NCBI RefSeq assembly: GCF_003610915.1 | Contig: NZ_NSDJ01000001.1 | Span: 1,798,001-1,862,000 of the forward strand | Direction: 5' to 3' | Length of the DNA stretch: 64,000 bases | From: Rahnella variigena | GTDB taxonomy: Bacteria > Pseudomonadota > Gammaproteobacteria > Enterobacterales > Enterobacteriaceae | Shown here: positions 6,324 to 15,754 of the stretch, one piece after another | Layout: every line of letters begins with the position of its first letter | How positions within the stretch are numbered: the stretch's first letter is position 1 | Notes under the pieces: generated by a model | The model's input: the letters and a program-made list of their open reading frames with translations, nothing else | What the model was told of the DNA's origin: nothing | Database searches by the model: none | Position numbers and translations under genes: made by a program

Positions 6324-7664
6324 TTATTTCTTAGCCTGCCATAGAAAGTAAAAATCGTTTGAGCGTGCTTCATTTTTACCCTTTAGGGTCTTACTATAAT
6401 CAATTAGGGTGCTTACAACAGCGGCTCCCCCACCTACCGCTGCAAGAAGATGGCTAATATCGTGTGGCAATATGCCAGAATATAACCCAAATGAAACCGT
6501 ACCCGTACCTATTATTAATTTGTCTTTAATTCCACTCCTTGTCTTTTCTTTCCAATCTTTAACTTTCTTCTCAATGATATGTATTTCTGGAAGTATTTGA
6601 TCTCTAAAAGCATCGGATATATCTTTTTGATTCCAGTCAGCGCTCTTCCTAAACATTGTGTTTATCTTGTCTCTATATACATTAAAAGCTTCTTCTTCTC
6701 TGTTTCTTAGATCTAGAATATATTCTAAGTTTCTGCTTTTAATAGAAGGCAAATAATGTTTTAAAGCTTGGTTGAATGAAGTTGAATTGGCCTTGTAAAC
6801 TGGGTTGTTTAATTTACTTGCTATATCCATTTGAATCTGATTATCGCATAAGTATGATGTTCCATAGAAAGCTGAATGCCATTCTTGATCTGAAAGATCC
6901 TTTATTAGAGGGGTTATTATCAATCTTAAAATATGCTCGTTTTTTATTTCATTTTTTGTGAATACATACGGCATTTCTTTGGTGCATAGATGATCAATGT
7001 AGTCGCCAAATGGCTCCATAAGATGAAAGTATGAAACACCATGTTCTATAAACTCTGTGGAGCTCTTTATTTCAAAAAACGGTTTTTTATCATGCGTTAA
7101 TGATAGTGTGACCTCGCAAGTATCCAGCAAAAAATCATGTAGTAAATTATAAAGTTTATCCTCTTTTTGTTGTATTTTTTTAGCAATTGGCTCAGCAAGA
7201 TTAATACGATGATTGTTACAAAGTGAAACCATGTTCTGGGCGTATTTAATTATCCCTCTTTTAATTAGTGGTTTTAGATAGATGTAATTATATATCCCAG
7301 ATATTATTTCATGTCTTGCTGTTAAGTTAATGCCCCCACGTCCCCTTAGAACAATCTCTTCGAACGGGTTCTGAATATAAACTTCATCTGAATATAATGA
7401 GGAAAATGATGCAAGTTGATCAAGTTTGTTTAATCTACACTCTGAAGCAGCACATGGGAAACTACCACCACTTAAAGATGAATTTGCAATAAATGAAAAA
7501 TTCTCATTAGGTTTACCGTCATATCTAAAATAGTATCTTATGACTAAGTTTAAGGTTTCTGCAAATTCATAGATAAAATCTTTATCTGCGTTCAATAATG
7601 TTCCATCAATATTACCATTGACACCTGCTTTTATAACATCTTCAAATTCATCAATAAAATCCAT
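6324..7664 (-). CDS. Unrecognised 446-aa cargo protein of the satellite
   Basis: I do not recognise this protein. It is soluble for about 380 residues, rich in Asn, Ile, Tyr and charged residues, with a helical, coiled-coil-prone stretch near 330-385 (LRNREEEAFNVYRDKI, KKVKDWKEK). Two hydrophobic segments follow (LIIGTGTVSFGLYSG and HLLAAVGGGAAVVSTLI, about 385-421) and then a polar tail. No nuclease, NTPase or methylase motif is evident. The ATG has AAGGGG seven bases upstream. The gene is visibly AT-rich against its neighbours, a sign of recent acquisition. It lies between int and cos, the position of cargo and anti-phage genes in P4-like satellites, on the same strand as int with 68 bases between. 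Confidence 0.85.
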   Translation of the reverse strand: MDFIDEFEDVIKAGVNGNIDGTLLNADKDFIYEFAETLNLVIRYYFRYDGKPNENFSFIANSSLSGGSFPCAASECRLNKLDQLASFSSLYSDEVYIQNPFEEIVLRGRGGINLTARHEIISGIYNYIYLKPLIKRGIIKYAQNMVSLCNNHRINLAEPIAKKIQQKEDKLYNLLHDFLLDTCEVTLSLTHDKKPFFEIKSSTEFIEHGVSYFHLMEPFGDYIDHLCTKEMPYVFTKNEIKNEHILRLIITPLIKDLSDQEWHSAFYGTSYLCDNQIQMDIASKLNNPVYKANSTSFNQALKHYLPSIKSRNLEYILDLRNREEEAFNVYRDKINTMFRKSADWNQKDISDAFRDQILPEIHIIEKKVKDWKEKTRSGIKDKLIIGTGTVSFGLYSGILPHDISHLLAAVGGGAAVVSTLIDYSKTLKGKNEARSNDFYFLWQAKK

Positions 7665-7732
7665 TTATAACCCCTTGAAGAAAAAAATTTAATTACGTAT
7701 TGTCAAAGTTAGACAACTAACGGATGTTAGTT

Positions 7733-8920
7733 TTAAACATAAATCTCATTTCCCCACCACGTCATAAGCTTTTTCCTTTGCTCAATATATGTAGAACGGT
7801 TGTAGGCTTTCCTAACTTCATTTTTATCACTATGCGCTAAAGCTGCCTCTATTACGTCAGAGTTGAATCCTGCTTCATTCATGGCTGTGCTAGCGATAGA
7901 ACGTAGGCCGTGGGCAACGAGCTTTCCCCCATACCCGATACGTTTCAATGCTGCATTCGCAGTTTGGCTGTTCATAGGCTTACGTGGGTCATTGCGGCTA
8001 GGGAAAACGTACTGACGATTACCACTTATTGGACGCATGATTTCCAACAACTCTAAGGCTTGTTCCGACAACGGGACTATATGGTCGCGCTTTGCTTTCA
8101 TACGTTCTGCCGGAATACACCACTGCTTATTCTCTATATCGATCTCTGACCAGGCTGTTGCCGATGCTTCGGCAGGGCGTATTAACGTCAGTAACTGCCA
8201 TTCAAGCAGGCAGCGGGTTGGTATTGATAAATTGCTCATCGAAATGGTGCGCATTAGCTTGGGCAGTTCTTCGGGGCGTATTGTGGGCATGTGCTGCTTC
8301 TTCGGGCGTTCAAAAGCGTTACCGATTCCTGAAGCAGGGTTGGCCTCAATCAACCCAACATTGACGGCATAAATCATTATCTCATTTATGCGTTGCACCA
8401 AACGCCTGACAGTCTCCAATGCTCCCCGCGCTTTAATTGGTTCTAAAACTTGAATCAGGGTGCGAGCCTTTAGCTCCTGTACAGGAACATTTTCAATACT
8501 GGGCAGGATGTCTTTCTCAATAGAACGCCAGATATCTTTAGCGTGGTCAGCGCTGACGTGACTTTGTTTCAGCTCGAACCATTTACGTGCCACATTTACG
8601 AAAATACTTTCCTGAGCAATTTGGAGCTTCTCTGCTTCTTCACCAGCTCTTGCTTGCGGGTCAATCCCTCTGACTAACATCGCAAGCTTTTCTGCACGCA
8701 CTTCTCTGGCATCAGCCAGTGAAAGAGCAGGATAAGCCCCGAGGCTAATCATGGTGCGTTTTGAAGTGCCAGGCACCTGGTAGCGAAAGCGCCAAATTTT
8801 CTTGCCGGTGGTTTTGACCAGGAGAAAGAGTCCGTCACCGTCATGCAATGTGAGATCTTTATCGGTGGCTTTGGCTTTTTGTACTTCGGTGTGGGTGAGG
8901 GGGCGTGTAGTCCGCGCCAT
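7733..8920 (-). CDS. P4-family tyrosine integrase
   Basis: Site-specific recombinase of 395 residues that inserted the element at ssrA. The N-terminal arm-binding domain (DUF4102 type) has LTLHDGDGLFLLV and WRFRYQ, then LGAYPALSLADAR. The catalytic domain shows the first Arg in LIRPAEA, the His-x-x-Arg motif HGLR, the later His in ALAHSD and the nucleophile Tyr in KAYNRS. I chose the ATG at 8920 (MARTTRPL), which gives the family's usual start and has AGGGA upstream. A longer frame to 8989 runs through the operator repeats. It abuts the att junction, as usual. Confidence 0.95.
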   Translation of the reverse strand: MARTTRPLTHTEVQKAKATDKDLTLHDGDGLFLLVKTTGKKIWRFRYQVPGTSKRTMISLGAYPALSLADAREVRAEKLAMLVRGIDPQARAGEEAEKLQIAQESIFVNVARKWFELKQSHVSADHAKDIWRSIEKDILPSIENVPVQELKARTLIQVLEPIKARGALETVRRLVQRINEIMIYAVNVGLIEANPASGIGNAFERPKKQHMPTIRPEELPKLMRTISMSNLSIPTRCLLEWQLLTLIRPAEASATAWSEIDIENKQWCIPAERMKAKRDHIVPLSEQALELLEIMRPISGNRQYVFPSRNDPRKPMNSQTANAALKRIGYGGKLVAHGLRSIASTAMNEAGFNSDVIEAALAHSDKNEVRKAYNRSTYIEQRKKLMTWWGNEIYV

Positions 8921-8936
8921 GCAAGGATCTTCCCTA

Positions 8937-8990
8937 ATTGGTATACGTTTATTAGTATATATCTTAGCGTATACCAATTCGTATACCAAT
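8937..8990. promoter_or_regulatory. Inverted and direct 11-bp repeats upstream of int
   Basis: CGTATACCAAT occurs at 8968-8978 and 8980-8990 (12-base period), with a perfect inverted copy ATTGGTATACG at 8937-8947. A degenerate GTATATA lies between. They sit directly upstream of the int start and within 180 bases of the att core. They are good candidates for Int arm-type or AlpA/Vis sites that also control int expression. Confidence 0.6.
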
Positions 8991-9033
8991 AGACGCCGGT
9001 TTCAGGCGGATCTTCTCGGACTTCTACAGACAC

Positions 9034-9070
9034 AAAAAAGCCCGCAAACCTAGAAGGGATGCGGGCTTTC
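9034..9070 (-). terminator. Terminator downstream of ssrA
   Basis: On the minus strand AAGCCCGC (from 9061-9068) pairs with GCGGGCTT (9038-9045) and is followed by a T-rich run. It lies 43 bases past the tmRNA 3' end, and therefore on the satellite side of the junction. Confidence 0.8.
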
Positions 9071-9112
9071 AGGACTTCTCCGGACTTATCTGGTAATAAC
9101 CGGATCATTATT

Positions 9113-9476
9113 TGGTGGAGCTGGGGGGATTTGAACCCCCGTCCGAAATTACTACACCGTCGGCACTACATGCTTAGTCCAATCTTTACATTCGCCGGTT
9201 AGCTGCGGATGGACACGCCACTAACAAACTATCCTGATTGGGTTTAACGCTTTCACCCCAGGCAAGGTGTCCACGCGATCTCTTTTGGGTTTGACCTCTC
9301 TTGATCCCCGTCCTAAGAGCGGAGGCTAGGGAGAGAGGGCTCTAAGCAGGGTATTAAGCTGCTAGGGCGTAGTTTTCGTCGTTTGCGACTATTTTTTTGC
9401 GGCTTTTTACGAGGCAAACCGCCCCTCGGCATGCTCCTTGGGCTTCGCAAATCCCGTCGAATCCAGAATCAGCCCC
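9113..9476 (-). ncRNA. ssrA: tmRNA (10Sa RNA)
   Basis: Rescues stalled ribosomes by acting as tRNA-Ala and then as mRNA. On the minus strand it starts GGGGCTGATTCTGG and ends with the T-arm GGTTCAAATCCCCC and AGCTCCACCA, giving 364 bases against 363 in E. coli. The tag reading frame lies at 9354-9386, from the resume codon GCA to TAA, and encodes ANDENYALAA. The 3' end is the integration target of the satellite and has been kept intact. smpB, its protein partner, lies just upstream. Confidence 0.97.
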
Positions 9477-9525
9477 AAGTACTATTACGCAGTATACCAG
9501 AAAAAGAACACGCTAAGCCAGAGAC

Positions 9526-10008
9526 TTAGCGGTTTGAATTCTTCATGATACGTGCTTTGTCTACTTTCCATTCACGATCTTTAATGTCATCGCGCTTGTC
9601 GTGCTCTTTCTTACCTTTAGCCAGTCCGATCTTCACTTTTGACCAGGCATTTTTCCAGTACAAGGAAAGCGCCACGACGGTGTAACCATCACGACTGACT
9701 TTTCCGAAAAGCGTTTCTAATTCTCGCTTCTTCAGCAGTAATTTTCTCGTACGGGTAGGGTCGCAGACGATATGACTCGACGCCACGTTAAGAGGTTGAA
9801 TGGTTGCGCCAAATAAATAGGCTTCACCGTCGCGGAATGTGACATAGCTGTCAGAGATGTTTGCTTTACCAGCGCGCATCGATTTGACTTCCCATCCCTG
9901 CAAAGCAAGCCCCGCCTCGATTTCATCTTCAATGAAATATTCATGGCGAGCGCGTTTGTTCATCGCGATAGTCGCGGAACCGGGTTTATGTGCTTTTTTC
10001 TTTGTCAT
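9526..10008 (-). CDS. smpB: tmRNA-binding protein SmpB
   Basis: A small oligonucleotide-binding-fold protein that carries tmRNA into stalled ribosomes. At 160 residues it matches the family. It contains the conserved [17 protein letters not shown] and LQGWEVKS N-terminal part and a basic tail ([16 protein letters not shown]) that enters the decoding centre. I chose ATG 10008 (MTKKKAHK) by homology. The frame is open to 10053 but the extra residues are not family-like. It is co-oriented with ssrA and divergent from ratA. Confidence 0.97.
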   Translation of the reverse strand: MTKKKAHKPGSATIAMNKRARHEYFIEDEIEAGLALQGWEVKSMRAGKANISDSYVTFRDGEAYLFGATIQPLNVASSHIVCDPTRTRKLLLKKRELETLFGKVSRDGYTVVALSLYWKNAWSKVKIGLAKGKKEHDKRDDIKDREWKVDKARIMKNSNR

Positions 10009-10164
10009 AGTGATACTTATTATACTGTAAGCGATGCCGAATGAAATCCCCACGCTGTCAGAGTGGGGTGTTTTTGCTGTTTGTGGCGAGCTGTGCTTCG
10101 TAGTTTTTATTACCGCGCGGATAAATGGTATTATCTGTACGTTTTATGACACCTGGAAAATGAT

Positions 10165-10599
10165 ATGCCACAGATAAGTCGTTCTGCGCTTGTACCCTTC
10201 AGCGTGGAGCAGATGTACACCCTGGTTAATGATGTCGATGCTTATCCGCAGTTTCTGCCCGGTTGTACCGGCAGCCGCATTTTAGAAAACAGCGATACGT
10301 CCATGACCGCCGCCGTTGATGTTTCGAAAGCGGGCATCAGTAAGACTTTTACAACCAAAAATACGTTAATCAGCAATAAGCGCATTGATATGCAGCTGGT
10401 TGATGGTCCTTTCCGCAAACTGACCGGAGGATGGGATTTCATCGAACTTAGCCCCGACGCATGTAAAGTTCAGCTTAGCCTTGATTTCGAATTTACCAAT
10501 AAATTGATTGAGTTAGCGTTCGGAAAAATCTTTAAAGAACTGGCAGGCAGTATGGTTCAGGCGTTCACGCTGCGCGCAAAAGAGGTTTACAGTGTCTGA
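10165..10599 (+). CDS. ratA: Ribosome association toxin-type protein RatA
   Basis: A START/polyketide-cyclase-fold protein of 144 residues. E. coli RatA was described as binding 50S subunits and blocking 70S assembly. Related CoQ10-type proteins bind ubiquinone, so the cellular role is debated. The typical start [20 protein letters not shown], then [14 protein letters not shown] and [13 protein letters not shown], are all present. The gene overlaps ratB by eight bases, and the pair is divergent from smpB as in E. coli. Confidence 0.93.
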   Translation: MPQISRSALVPFSVEQMYTLVNDVDAYPQFLPGCTGSRILENSDTSMTAAVDVSKAGISKTFTTKNTLISNKRIDMQLVDGPFRKLTGGWDFIELSPDACKVQLSLDFEFTNKLIELAFGKIFKELAGSMVQAFTLRAKEVYSV

Positions 10600-10876
10600 G
10601 ATCCGCGTTGAAGTCGTCTATGCACTGCCGGAACGTCAGTACCTGCGCACGGTGAAACTGGAAGAAGGGAGCAGCGTGGAGCAGGCGGTCAAGGCTTCCG
10701 GTTTGCTTGAGTTACGCAGTGATATCGATTTGAAGCAGAATAAACTGGGTATCTACAGCCGCCCGGTAAAACTTGCCGATACGGTAAATGACGGAGATCG
10801 TATTGAGATTTACCGGCCATTAATTGCTGACCCGAAAGAGTTACGGCGGATTCGCGCCGAACGTTCTAAAAAATAA
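10592..10876 (+). CDS. ratB: RatB/RnfH family ubiquitin-fold protein
   Basis: A 94-residue beta-grasp protein (UPF0125, also called RnfH) of unknown biochemical role that always accompanies rat[14 protein letters not shown] at the start and [11 protein letters not shown] followed by a basic C-terminus are typical. The start overlaps the end of ratA, indicating coupled translation, and a strong terminator follows. Confidence 0.92.
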   Translation: MSEIRVEVVYALPERQYLRTVKLEEGSSVEQAVKASGLLELRSDIDLKQNKLGIYSRPVKLADTVNDGDRIEIYRPLIADPKELRRIRAERSKK

Positions 10877-10902
10877 GGCGCCTCAGGCGCCTTATTTTTT
10901 TA
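10873..10902 (+). terminator. Terminator of ratAB
   Basis: A nearly perfect palindrome ATAAGGCGC/GCGCCTTAT, followed by a T run, overlaps the ratB stop. Confidence 0.85.
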
Positions 10903-10953
10903 CCCTGAAAGATGATTTTTGGTAGTTACCAGAGACCATCACACCGGGGCGAT

Positions 10954-11304
10954 TTATTTTTGATCGCTCAACTTCGGTTTGTTGTCGATATTGGTCAGTT
11001 CACCCGCCTGGTTGAAGGTCAGCGTCAATGTTTGCTGTGTTACACCTTCGTGGCCTGGCTCCTGACGGAACACGTAGAACCAAACATCACTGCCAAACGG
11101 GTCGTGCAGCATCGGCGTGCCAAGAACATAAGCAACTTGTTGTTTAGTCATACCGGTATGAATTTTTTGAACATCCGCAGGAGATAAGTAATTCCCCTGG
11201 TTGATATCAGGCCGATAAACCACCTTTTCCAGAGTGGAACAGCCCGCAGTAAGCATTACAAGAGCTACAGCGGCGGCAGTTAGCGTTTTACAGCGCATAG
11301 TCAT
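10954..11304 (-). CDS. bamE: Outer membrane assembly lipoprotein BamE
   Basis: Small lipoprotein of the BAM complex that stabilises BamA-BamD and helps insert beta-barrels into the outer membrane. A signal sequence ends in the lipobox LTAGC (Cys acylated near residue 22). The mature part holds [25 protein letters not shown] and FYVFRQEPG, hallmarks of SmpA/OmlA. It is 116 residues with AAGGA six bases before the ATG. It lies downstream of recN with its own promoter space of about 100 bases. Confidence 0.96.
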   Translation of the reverse strand: MTMRCKTLTAAAVALVMLTAGCSTLEKVVYRPDINQGNYLSPADVQKIHTGMTKQQVAYVLGTPMLHDPFGSDVWFYVFRQEPGHEGVTQQTLTLTFNQAGELTNIDNKPKLSDQK

Positions 11305-11410
11305 TACATTCCTTTAGGGCATAAGATGCCGATGATAATAGACCTTTCATCAGTTTGAAACCTTTGCGGGGCACCTGTATGACCGCTTAAATGTAAAAAA
11401 GTTGAGCTTT

Positions 11411-13072
11411 TTACGCAGCGAGCAGCTCTTTTGCATTGGCCAGCGTGTTTCGGGTGACTTCACTTCCGCCCAGCAGACGCGCCAGTTCCTGCAAACGCGC
11501 CTTTTTATCAAGCCGGTTCATTTGCGTTTCTGTCACTTCGCCGTCGGTTTCTTTGCTGACAAAATAATGCTGATGTCCGCAACCTGCAACCTGTGGTAAG
11601 TGAGTCACACACATAACTTGCGTTGATTCACCTAACTGGCGCAGCAACCGGCCAACAATGGCTGCCGTGGGTCCACTGATGCCAACGTCAACTTCATCGA
11701 AGATAAGCGCCGGAGTTTCCATTTTTTGCGCCGTAATAACCTGGATCGCCAGTGCAATACGGGAAAGCTCACCACCGGAGGCTACTTTGGCCAGCGCCTG
11801 AAGCGGCTGACCCGGGTTAGTGGTGACCTGGAATTCCAGACGGTCAGCCCCCTCCATGTTCAGGTGTTCTGGTTCAAACTGCACCTGAATCTTGAATTTA
11901 CCGTGTGGCATGGAAAGTGCCTGCATGCTTTGCGTAATCAGATGTGTGAGTTCATCGGCGAAATACTGGCGTTTTTCATGCAACTGTTCAGCAACCGCTA
12001 CTGCCTGCTGATAATGACGCTGTACCGCTTCGCTCAGCTCTGCCTGATTGGTTTCCTGATCATCCAGTGCCTGCTGTTCTTCAAGCAACTGGCGATGCAA
12101 TTCTGGCAGTTCTTCTGCGCTGACATGATGCTTGCGTGCAAGATTCATCTGGCGGGACAGGCGCTGTTCCAGTTCGTATAAGCGGTTTGGATCCATTTCC
12201 AGACGTTCACTGTAGTGGCGCAGTTCATCGCTGGCTTCGCTGACCTGAATGGAGGCATCGTCGAGCATGACGATCAGATCGTTCATTTTGCTGTCGAGCT
12301 CAGCCAGTTCAGTCAGCTGATTACGTGCGGTATAAAGCAAACTGACAATGTTTTGCTCTTCGCCATCGGCCAGAAGATATAGCGCGCTTTGGCTCAGGGA
12401 AAGCAGCTGTCCGCTGTTTGCCAGACGTTTGTATTCTTCATCAATTTGTTCGTACTCACCGGCCTGAGGGGCGAATTCGTTCAGTTCTTTCAACTGATAT
12501 TGCAACAACTGACGGCGCGATTCGCGCTCGCTGACTTGCTGCTGATATTGCGCCAGCTGACGACAACTCTGATGCCAGTTTTGGTAAGCTTTGCGCATTT
12601 CAGCCAACAGCAGGGGCTGATCGGCATAAGCATCGAGCAGATCTTTCTGATGCTCAGGCTTGAGTAAAAGCTGATGGGCGTGTTGTCCGTGAATTTGGAT
12701 CAGATGCTGACCCAACTCGCGAAGCTGTGACAAAGGCACGGGCGTGCCGTTAATGAAACCGCGGGAACGGCCGTCGCTGCTGATGGTACGGCGCAGCAGG
12801 CAATCCTGCCCTTCGTCGAGCTGGTTTTCTGCCAGCCAGTGTTTTGCAGAAGGTGTATCAGCCAGAGTGAAGCGGGCGCAGATATCGGCACGACTGGCGC
12901 CCAGGCGCACCATGCTGCCGTCTGCGCGACTGCCAAGGCAAAGCCCGAGCGCATCGATAGCGATGGACTTACCGGCACCGGTTTCACCGGTGATTGCCGT
13001 CATACCGGCATGAAAATCGATTTCTAATTCGCGGACAATGGCAAAGTTACTGATAGTTAATTGCGCCAGCAT
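11411..13072 (-). CDS. recN: DNA repair protein RecN
   Basis: SMC-like ATPase for double-strand break repair, strongly SOS-induced. At 553 residues it equals E. coli RecN. The Walker A motif GETGAGKS is at residues 30-37, long coiled coils fill the middle, and the ABC signature [13 protein letters not shown] and Walker [11 protein letters not shown] are near the C-terminus. I chose ATG 13072 ([10 protein letters not shown]) because AGGAAGGT lies just upstream. The C-terminal ANAKELLAA resembles the ClpXP-sensitive tail known in E. coli. Three LexA boxes precede it. Confidence 0.97.
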   Translation of the reverse strand: MLAQLTISNFAIVRELEIDFHAGMTAITGETGAGKSIAIDALGLCLGSRADGSMVRLGASRADICARFTLADTPSAKHWLAENQLDEGQDCLLRRTISSDGRSRGFINGTPVPLSQLRELGQHLIQIHGQHAHQLLLKPEHQKDLLDAYADQPLLLAEMRKAYQNWHQSCRQLAQYQQQVSERESRRQLLQYQLKELNEFAPQAGEYEQIDEEYKRLANSGQLLSLSQSALYLLADGEEQNIVSLLYTARNQLTELAELDSKMNDLIVMLDDASIQVSEASDELRHYSERLEMDPNRLYELEQRLSRQMNLARKHHVSAEELPELHRQLLEEQQALDDQETNQAELSEAVQRHYQQAVAVAEQLHEKRQYFADELTHLITQSMQALSMPHGKFKIQVQFEPEHLNMEGADRLEFQVTTNPGQPLQALAKVASGGELSRIALAIQVITAQKMETPALIFDEVDVGISGPTAAIVGRLLRQLGESTQVMCVTHLPQVAGCGHQHYFVSKETDGEVTETQMNRLDKKARLQELARLLGGSEVTRNTLANAKELLAA

Positions 13073-13082
13073 GATCACCTTC

Positions 13083-13138
13083 CTGTACATAACAACAGAC
13101 CTGTAATTACATACAGTATAAACTGGTTTTATATACAG
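13083..13138 (-). promoter_or_regulatory. Three LexA boxes of recN
   Basis: CTG-N10-CAG sites: CTGTACATAACAACAG (13083-13098), CTGTAATTACATACAG (13101-13116) and CTGGTTTTATATACAG (13123-13138). They are spaced about 20 bases apart, and the first reaches almost to the ribosome site. Three boxes imply tight SOS repression and high induction. Confidence 0.85.
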
Positions 13139-13168
13139 TAAAGGGGCTGGCGAATTATTTTTGTCTGA

Positions 13169-14047
13169 TCAGAAGAGTTTTTTTGACCATCCGAGTTTTG
13201 TGCTTAATGTATTGAAATAGCTGTAGTCTTTCGGGTGGATCAGATTCAGGTGGAACTCGCTGCGGCGGATGACCACTTCTTCACCCGGTTGGATCGGCAA
13301 GGCAATCTGGCTGTCACAGCTGATTTCAAGGTCATTGCTCATATGTGAGAACCGCAGACAAATCGTACTGCTGCTGTTAATAACCAGCGGGCGCGCAGAA
13401 AGTGTGTGCGGGAACATCGGCACCAGCGCAATAGCTTCTAACGTCGGCGTCAGGATCGGACCGCCACCTGATAGTGAATAGGCGGTAGAACCGGTTGGTG
13501 TCGAAATAATCAGACCGTCCGAACGTTGGGAGAAGGCGAATTTGTCGTCAATATAGACTTCAAATTCAATCATGTGTGCGACTTTTCCCGGATGAAGGAC
13601 GACTTCATTGATAGCGGTGCTCACGCGACATTGCTGGTCTTTGCAGCGTACCATGGCCTCCAGCAGGAAACGTTGTTCGCTGATGTATTCGCCCTGCAGA
13701 ACGTCATCGAGTTGCTGCAAAGCGTTATCCGGATCCAGATCGGTCAGAAAACCGAGATTGCCACGGTTGATGCCGATGACTTTGATGTCATAGCGTGCCA
13801 GAACGCGTGCGGCGCCCAGCATGTTACCGTCACCGCCGACAACAACGGCCAGATCGGCCAGTTTGCCGATTTCTGCCAGACTGCCGGTCGTAGCGTTTTC
13901 AAGGGCTAGATCTTGCGCCACCTGTCGCTCAACAATGACCTGATATCCTTTTGAGATTAACCAGTGGTAAAGCATTTCATGGGTGGCAAGTGCCGAAGGA
14001 TGACGAGGGTGTCCGACAATCCCAATGCACTCAAATTTTTTATTCAT
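13169..14047 (-). CDS. nadK: NAD kinase
   Basis: Phosphorylates NAD to NADP in the cytoplasm. The 292-residue protein carries the GGDGN motif ([15 protein letters not shown], about residues 71-85) and the NE/D block [11 protein letters not shown]. The glycine-rich [22 protein letters not shown] segment typical of the family (near 175-196) is also present. It is divergent from grpE and upstream of recN on the same strand, as in other enterobacteria. Confidence 0.97.
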   Translation of the reverse strand: MNKKFECIGIVGHPRHPSALATHEMLYHWLISKGYQVIVERQVAQDLALENATTGSLAEIGKLADLAVVVGGDGNMLGAARVLARYDIKVIGINRGNLGFLTDLDPDNALQQLDDVLQGEYISEQRFLLEAMVRCKDQQCRVSTAINEVVLHPGKVAHMIEFEVYIDDKFAFSQRSDGLIISTPTGSTAYSLSGGGPILTPTLEAIALVPMFPHTLSARPLVINSSSTICLRFSHMSNDLEISCDSQIALPIQPGEEVVIRRSEFHLNLIHPKDYSYFNTLSTKLGWSKKLF

Positions 14048-14114
14048 CGCTGTGGTTATCCTCAGCAGGGTGTGATGACCCCTGCATTATGACCGGTTTC
14101 ATTAAAAACCAAAC

Positions 14115-14143
14115 CTTGAAACCCCGGTTTTGATCCCCATAAT
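14115..14143 (+). promoter_or_regulatory. Sigma-32 heat-shock promoter of grpE
   Basis: CTTGAAA at 14115-14121, a 13-base spacer and CCCCATAAT at 14135-14143 match the sigma-32 consensus essentially perfectly. The grpE ATG is about 40 bases downstream. Confidence 0.85.
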
Positions 14144-14184
14144 AAGCCAAGTAGCAAGATTAATGCTAAAACGCGGAGAGATTC

Positions 14185-14772
14185 ATGAGTAGTAAAGAAC
14201 ATAAGACACCTGACGAGCAAGTCTCTGAAGAACTGAATCAGGAACAAGAGCTGCAAGCGGAAGCGGAAACCCAGGCGGCAGATGTCGTTGACCCGCGCGA
14301 TGAACGTATTGCTGAACTGGAAGCACAGCTGAAAGAACTCCAGCAGCGCGAGCGTGACAGCTTGCTGCGTGCGAAAGCGGAAGTGGAAAACATCCGTCGT
14401 CGCACCGAACTGGATATCGAGAAAGCGCATAAATTTGCTCTGGAGAAATTCTCCGGCGAGCTGCTGCCTGTTATCGATAATCTGGAACGTGCTCTGGATC
14501 TGGCGGATAAATCCAATTCAGAACTGGCAGGTTTGATTGAAGGCGTCGAACTGACCCTGAAATCTCTGCTGGATGCTGTGCGTAAGTTCGGTATGGAAGT
14601 GGTGAGCGATATCCACGTGCCTTTCAATCCGGAACTGCACCAGGCGATGACGATGATGGAATCTGAAGAGCTGGAACCTAATCACGTGATGATGGTGATG
14701 CAAAAGGGTTACACGCTGAATGGCCGTCTGTTACGCCCTGCAATGGTTGCGGTTTCCAAAGCAAAAGCCTGA
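14185..14772 (+). CDS. grpE: Nucleotide exchange factor GrpE
   Basis: Exchanges ADP for ATP on DnaK in the heat-shock chaperone cycle. The 195-residue protein has an acidic, Gln/Glu-rich disordered N-terminus and a long coiled coil ([18 protein letters not shown]). The conserved [20 protein letters not shown] and [14 protein letters not shown] of the C-terminal beta domain follow. GGAG precedes the ATG. Expression from the sigma-32 promoter just upstream fits its role, and a strong terminator follows. Confidence 0.97.
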   Translation: MSSKEHKTPDEQVSEELNQEQELQAEAETQAADVVDPRDERIAELEAQLKELQQRERDSLLRAKAEVENIRRRTELDIEKAHKFALEKFSGELLPVIDNLERALDLADKSNSELAGLIEGVELTLKSLLDAVRKFGMEVVSDIHVPFNPELHQAMTMMESEELEPNHVMMVMQKGYTLNGRLLRPAMVAVSKAKA

Positions 14773-14800
14773 TTCTGTGTTTAGCAGACTGATATAACGA

Positions 14801-14830
14801 AAGAGGCACCTTCGCGGGTGCCTCTTTTTT
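14801..14830 (+). terminator. Terminator of grpE
   Basis: AGAGGCACC (14802-14810) pairs with GGTGCCTCT (14817-14825) and a run of T follows. Confidence 0.85.
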
Positions 14831-14864
14831 ATGCCTGTTCAGGTCGCATTTATGCCTGTTCAGG
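14829..14864. repeat. 21-bp period direct repeat at the end of ung
   Basis: TTATGCCTGTTCAGG occurs at 14829-14843 and again at 14850-14864. The second copy contains the ung stop codon and last codons (..PEQA-stop). The first copy lies just outside the gene, as if the 3' end had been duplicated. Confidence 0.7.
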
Positions 14865-15536
14865 CAATACCGGCACCCAGTCAATCGGTGCCAGACCCTG
14901 TTGTTCCAGTAAGGCATTCGCCTGTGAGAAATGTTTACATCCCAGAAAACCGCGATGCGCAGAAAGCGGAGAAGGGTGCGGCGCTTTCAAAACATGATGG
15001 CGGTTGCGGTCGATAATATTACCCTTCTTCTGCGCGTGAGAGCCCCACAGCAAAAAGACAATTCCTTCACGATTTTCGTTCAGCGCGGCAATAACTTTGT
15101 CGGTAAAGGTTTCCCAGCCCAGTTTGGCATGTGAGTGCGCCTGACCCCCTTCGACGGTCAAAACCGTATTCAGCAGCAGCACGCCCTGATCGGCCCAGCT
15201 TTGCAGATAGCCGTGAGACGGGCGTACGAAGCCGGGAATGTCGGTGGCCAGTTCTTTATACATGTTCACTAAAGAAGGCGGGGCAGGGATACCCGGACGG
15301 ACAGAAAATGATAATCCGTGAGCCTGGTTGGGGCCGTGGTAAGGATCCTGACCCAGGATCACCACTTTGACGTCTGCCAGTTCAGCAGAACGAAAGGCGT
15401 TGAACACATCCTGCTGTGGCGGATAAATGGTTTTGCCTGCCGCGCGTTCTGCCGCGACAAACTTCAATGTATCAACGAAATAGGGTTGTTCTTTTTCCTG
15501 ACCAATCACGTCATGCCAGGTGAGAGTAGTGGACAT
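14850..15536 (-). CDS. ung: Uracil-DNA glycosylase
   Basis: Removes uracil from DNA in base excision repair. At 228 residues it is within one of the E. coli enzyme. The catalytic water-activating loop GQDPYHG is near residues 62-68. [17 protein letters not shown] and the DNA-intercalation loop [11 protein letters not shown] are intact. I chose ATG 15536 ([10 protein letters not shown]) because AAGGAG lies eight bases upstream. The frame stays open to 15608 without a ribosome site. The gene is convergent with grpE. Confidence 0.97.
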   Translation of the reverse strand: MSTTLTWHDVIGQEKEQPYFVDTLKFVAAERAAGKTIYPPQQDVFNAFRSAELADVKVVILGQDPYHGPNQAHGLSFSVRPGIPAPPSLVNMYKELATDIPGFVRPSHGYLQSWADQGVLLLNTVLTVEGGQAHSHAKLGWETFTDKVIAALNENREGIVFLLWGSHAQKKGNIIDRNRHHVLKAPHPSPLSAHRGFLGCKHFSQANALLEQQGLAPIDWVPVLPEQA

Positions 15537-15754
15537 TGACGCTCTCCTTTTGAAGGTAATTTTAAACTGGCAGTAGCTTACCTGCTCATTCTGCTGAGTG
15601 AAACCCACACGCGCTTTTGCTGATGTTTATCTGCGACTTAACGTTCTATGCAAAATTTGTTGATAATTTACAAAAATAATTTAATCAGGCGCCTTGAGAA
15701 AATTGATATAAAACATAAATATGCCGAGGGTAAGAAATACCCACAGGGAAAAGA

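Noticed and set aside
7706-7730. ACTAAC/GTTAGT hairpin between int and the cargo gene
   Set aside because: A T run is present only on the wrong strand for these genes and the stem is short, so I do not call a terminator.
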